This document shows, one piece after another, positions 63,330 through 64,000 of a stretch of DNA of 64,000 nucleotides (its first letter is position 1; every line of letters starts with the position of its first letter). Source of the DNA: Cytobacillus gottheilii (lineage in GTDB: Bacteria; Bacillota; Bacilli; Bacillales; Cytobacillaceae); assembly GCF_001636345.1 (NCBI RefSeq), contig NZ_KV440945.1, forward strand, positions 615,340 to 679,339, read 5' to 3'. The translations under genes were made by a program, and so were the position numbers. The notes beneath the pieces were generated by a model. It worked only from the letters and a program-made list of their open reading frames with translations, did not search any database and had not been told where the DNA came from.

Positions 63330-64000
63330 TTGAAGCAACCTAATATTTTAGTAGTTGGAAGCATGAATATGGATTTAAATTTGTATGGCATTCCGAGGAT
63401 TTCTCAATTTGGAGAGTCCGTAGGCTGTGAAGCTTACAAATATGCAACTGGCGGCAAAGGTGCGAATCAGGCCTATGCGGCCGCCCTGCAGGGAGCGAAT
63501 GTCACGATGGTTGGCAGAGTCGGCAATGATCATAATGGTCATTCCCTTATTACAGAGCTAGAAAGAGTCGGAATTCACACCGGCTATGTTGTAGCAGACA
63601 AGAATGATCAAACAGGTTTAGCGACCATTATGGTTGATGACCTTGGGCGATATTTCTCATATGTATCGCTTGGCGCAAATAACAAACTGAGTCCCGAGGA
63701 CGTTGAAAAAGCACTCAGCGAGATGAGTTTTGACATGGCCCTTATGCAGTTGGAGATGCCGTTAGAAACAGTCTATAGAACGTATGAACTAGCAAGTGAA
63801 CGCAATATTCCTGTATTTTTAGATGCCGGTCCGGCTATGAACATTTCATTGGATCGACTAAAAGGAATTTATATCATTTCACCAAATGAAGCGGAAACAG
63901 AAGCTTTGACAGGCATAGCTGTCGAAAATGAGGCAGATGCAATGGAAGCAGCAAAACAATTATATGAAAGAGCAAATCCTCAGTATGTCATTTTGAAAAT
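63330..64000 (+). CDS. Ribokinase-like PfkB kinase, 3'-truncated by window edge
   Basis: First ~223 residues: NILVVGSMNMDLNLYG, GGKGANQAYAAALQG (sugar-binding glycines), NDQTGLATIMVDDLG, LDAGPAMNISLDRLKGIYIISPNEAETEALTG. Start is TTG 63330 with GGGGGGA 6 nt upstream, hence no ATG. The C-terminal GAGD catalytic motif is outside the window. It likely phosphorylates the imported sugar. Confidence 0.85.
   Translation, partial: MKQPNILVVGSMNMDLNLYGIPRISQFGESVGCEAYKYATGGKGANQAYAAALQGANVTMVGRVGNDHNGHSLITELERVGIHTGYVVADKNDQTGLATIMVDDLGRYFSYVSLGANNKLSPEDVEKALSEMSFDMALMQLEMPLETVYRTYELASERNIPVFLDAGPAMNISLDRLKGIYIISPNEAETEALTGIAVENEADAMEAAKQLYERANPQYVILK

Overview
The window reads as a chromosomal segment of a low-GC, endospore-former-like Bacillaceae bacterium. 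This rests on strong AGGAGG-type ribosome sites, frequent TTG/GTG starts, YesM/YesN-type two-component pairs, a ComK homologue, CcpA-type cre sites, a LexA-type GAACATACGTTC box and Spo0A-box-like TGTCGAA sites. No rRNA, tRNA or CRISPR array was seen.

Layout. (1) 1-8.7 kb: the end of a surface-polysaccharide locus, with a partial glycosyltransferase, a flippase, an acyltransferase, four dTDP-L-rhamnose genes (rfbA, C, D, B), wecC, and a wecB broken by three one-base deletions. (2) 8.8-18.3 kb: a nest of mobile elements. At least four IS21-type elements are broken or nested. Inside one istA lies a 3,251-bp transposon (DUF6431-like, DDE transposase and ExeA/TniB-like ATPase genes) with TGT...ACA ends, repeated 5-bp motifs at both ends and a perfect 6-bp target duplication. 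(3) 18.6-29.8 kb: a small zinc-ribbon gene, then a fructoside-use locus (binding lipoprotein + YesM/YesN sensor, ABC importer, GH32 fructosidase, DUF624 protein, fructokinase) with two cre sites. (4) 29.8-35.9 kb: NERD nucleases, membrane proteins, an XRE regulator and a PP2C/TPR pair, with copies of a 29-bp palindromic repeat. (5) 35.9-49.1 kb: three cassettes, each made of a promoter, a group II intron-like domain V plus domain VI, an ATG-less surface-protein C-terminal exon and a terminator. Cassette 2 is split by a 9.8-kb Tn3-family composite carrying PadR/ABC-transporter cargo, a degenerate recombinase, and broken SulP and Usp genes. (6) 49.1-53 kb: VanZ-like and ComK genes, and two nuclease-like genes bracketed by a GTCACAGTGACGCCCC repeat. 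(7) 53-64 kb: a second sugar locus (RbsB-like lipoprotein + YesM/YesN, SIS isomerase, RbsB/RbsA/two permeases, ribokinase-like gene running off the window).

The most notable observation is the set of three intron domain V/VI cassettes. Each hairpin is 34 nt, has a CGC triad with a G.U wobble, shows compensatory changes between copies, and is followed in the same reading phase by a different surface-protein C-terminus. This resembles the alternative-C-terminus group II intron known from a Clostridium tetani surface-layer gene. Here the cassettes are dispersed, each has its own promoter and terminator, and no intron body is visible in the window, so trans-splicing or remote 3' alternative splicing is a testable possibility.
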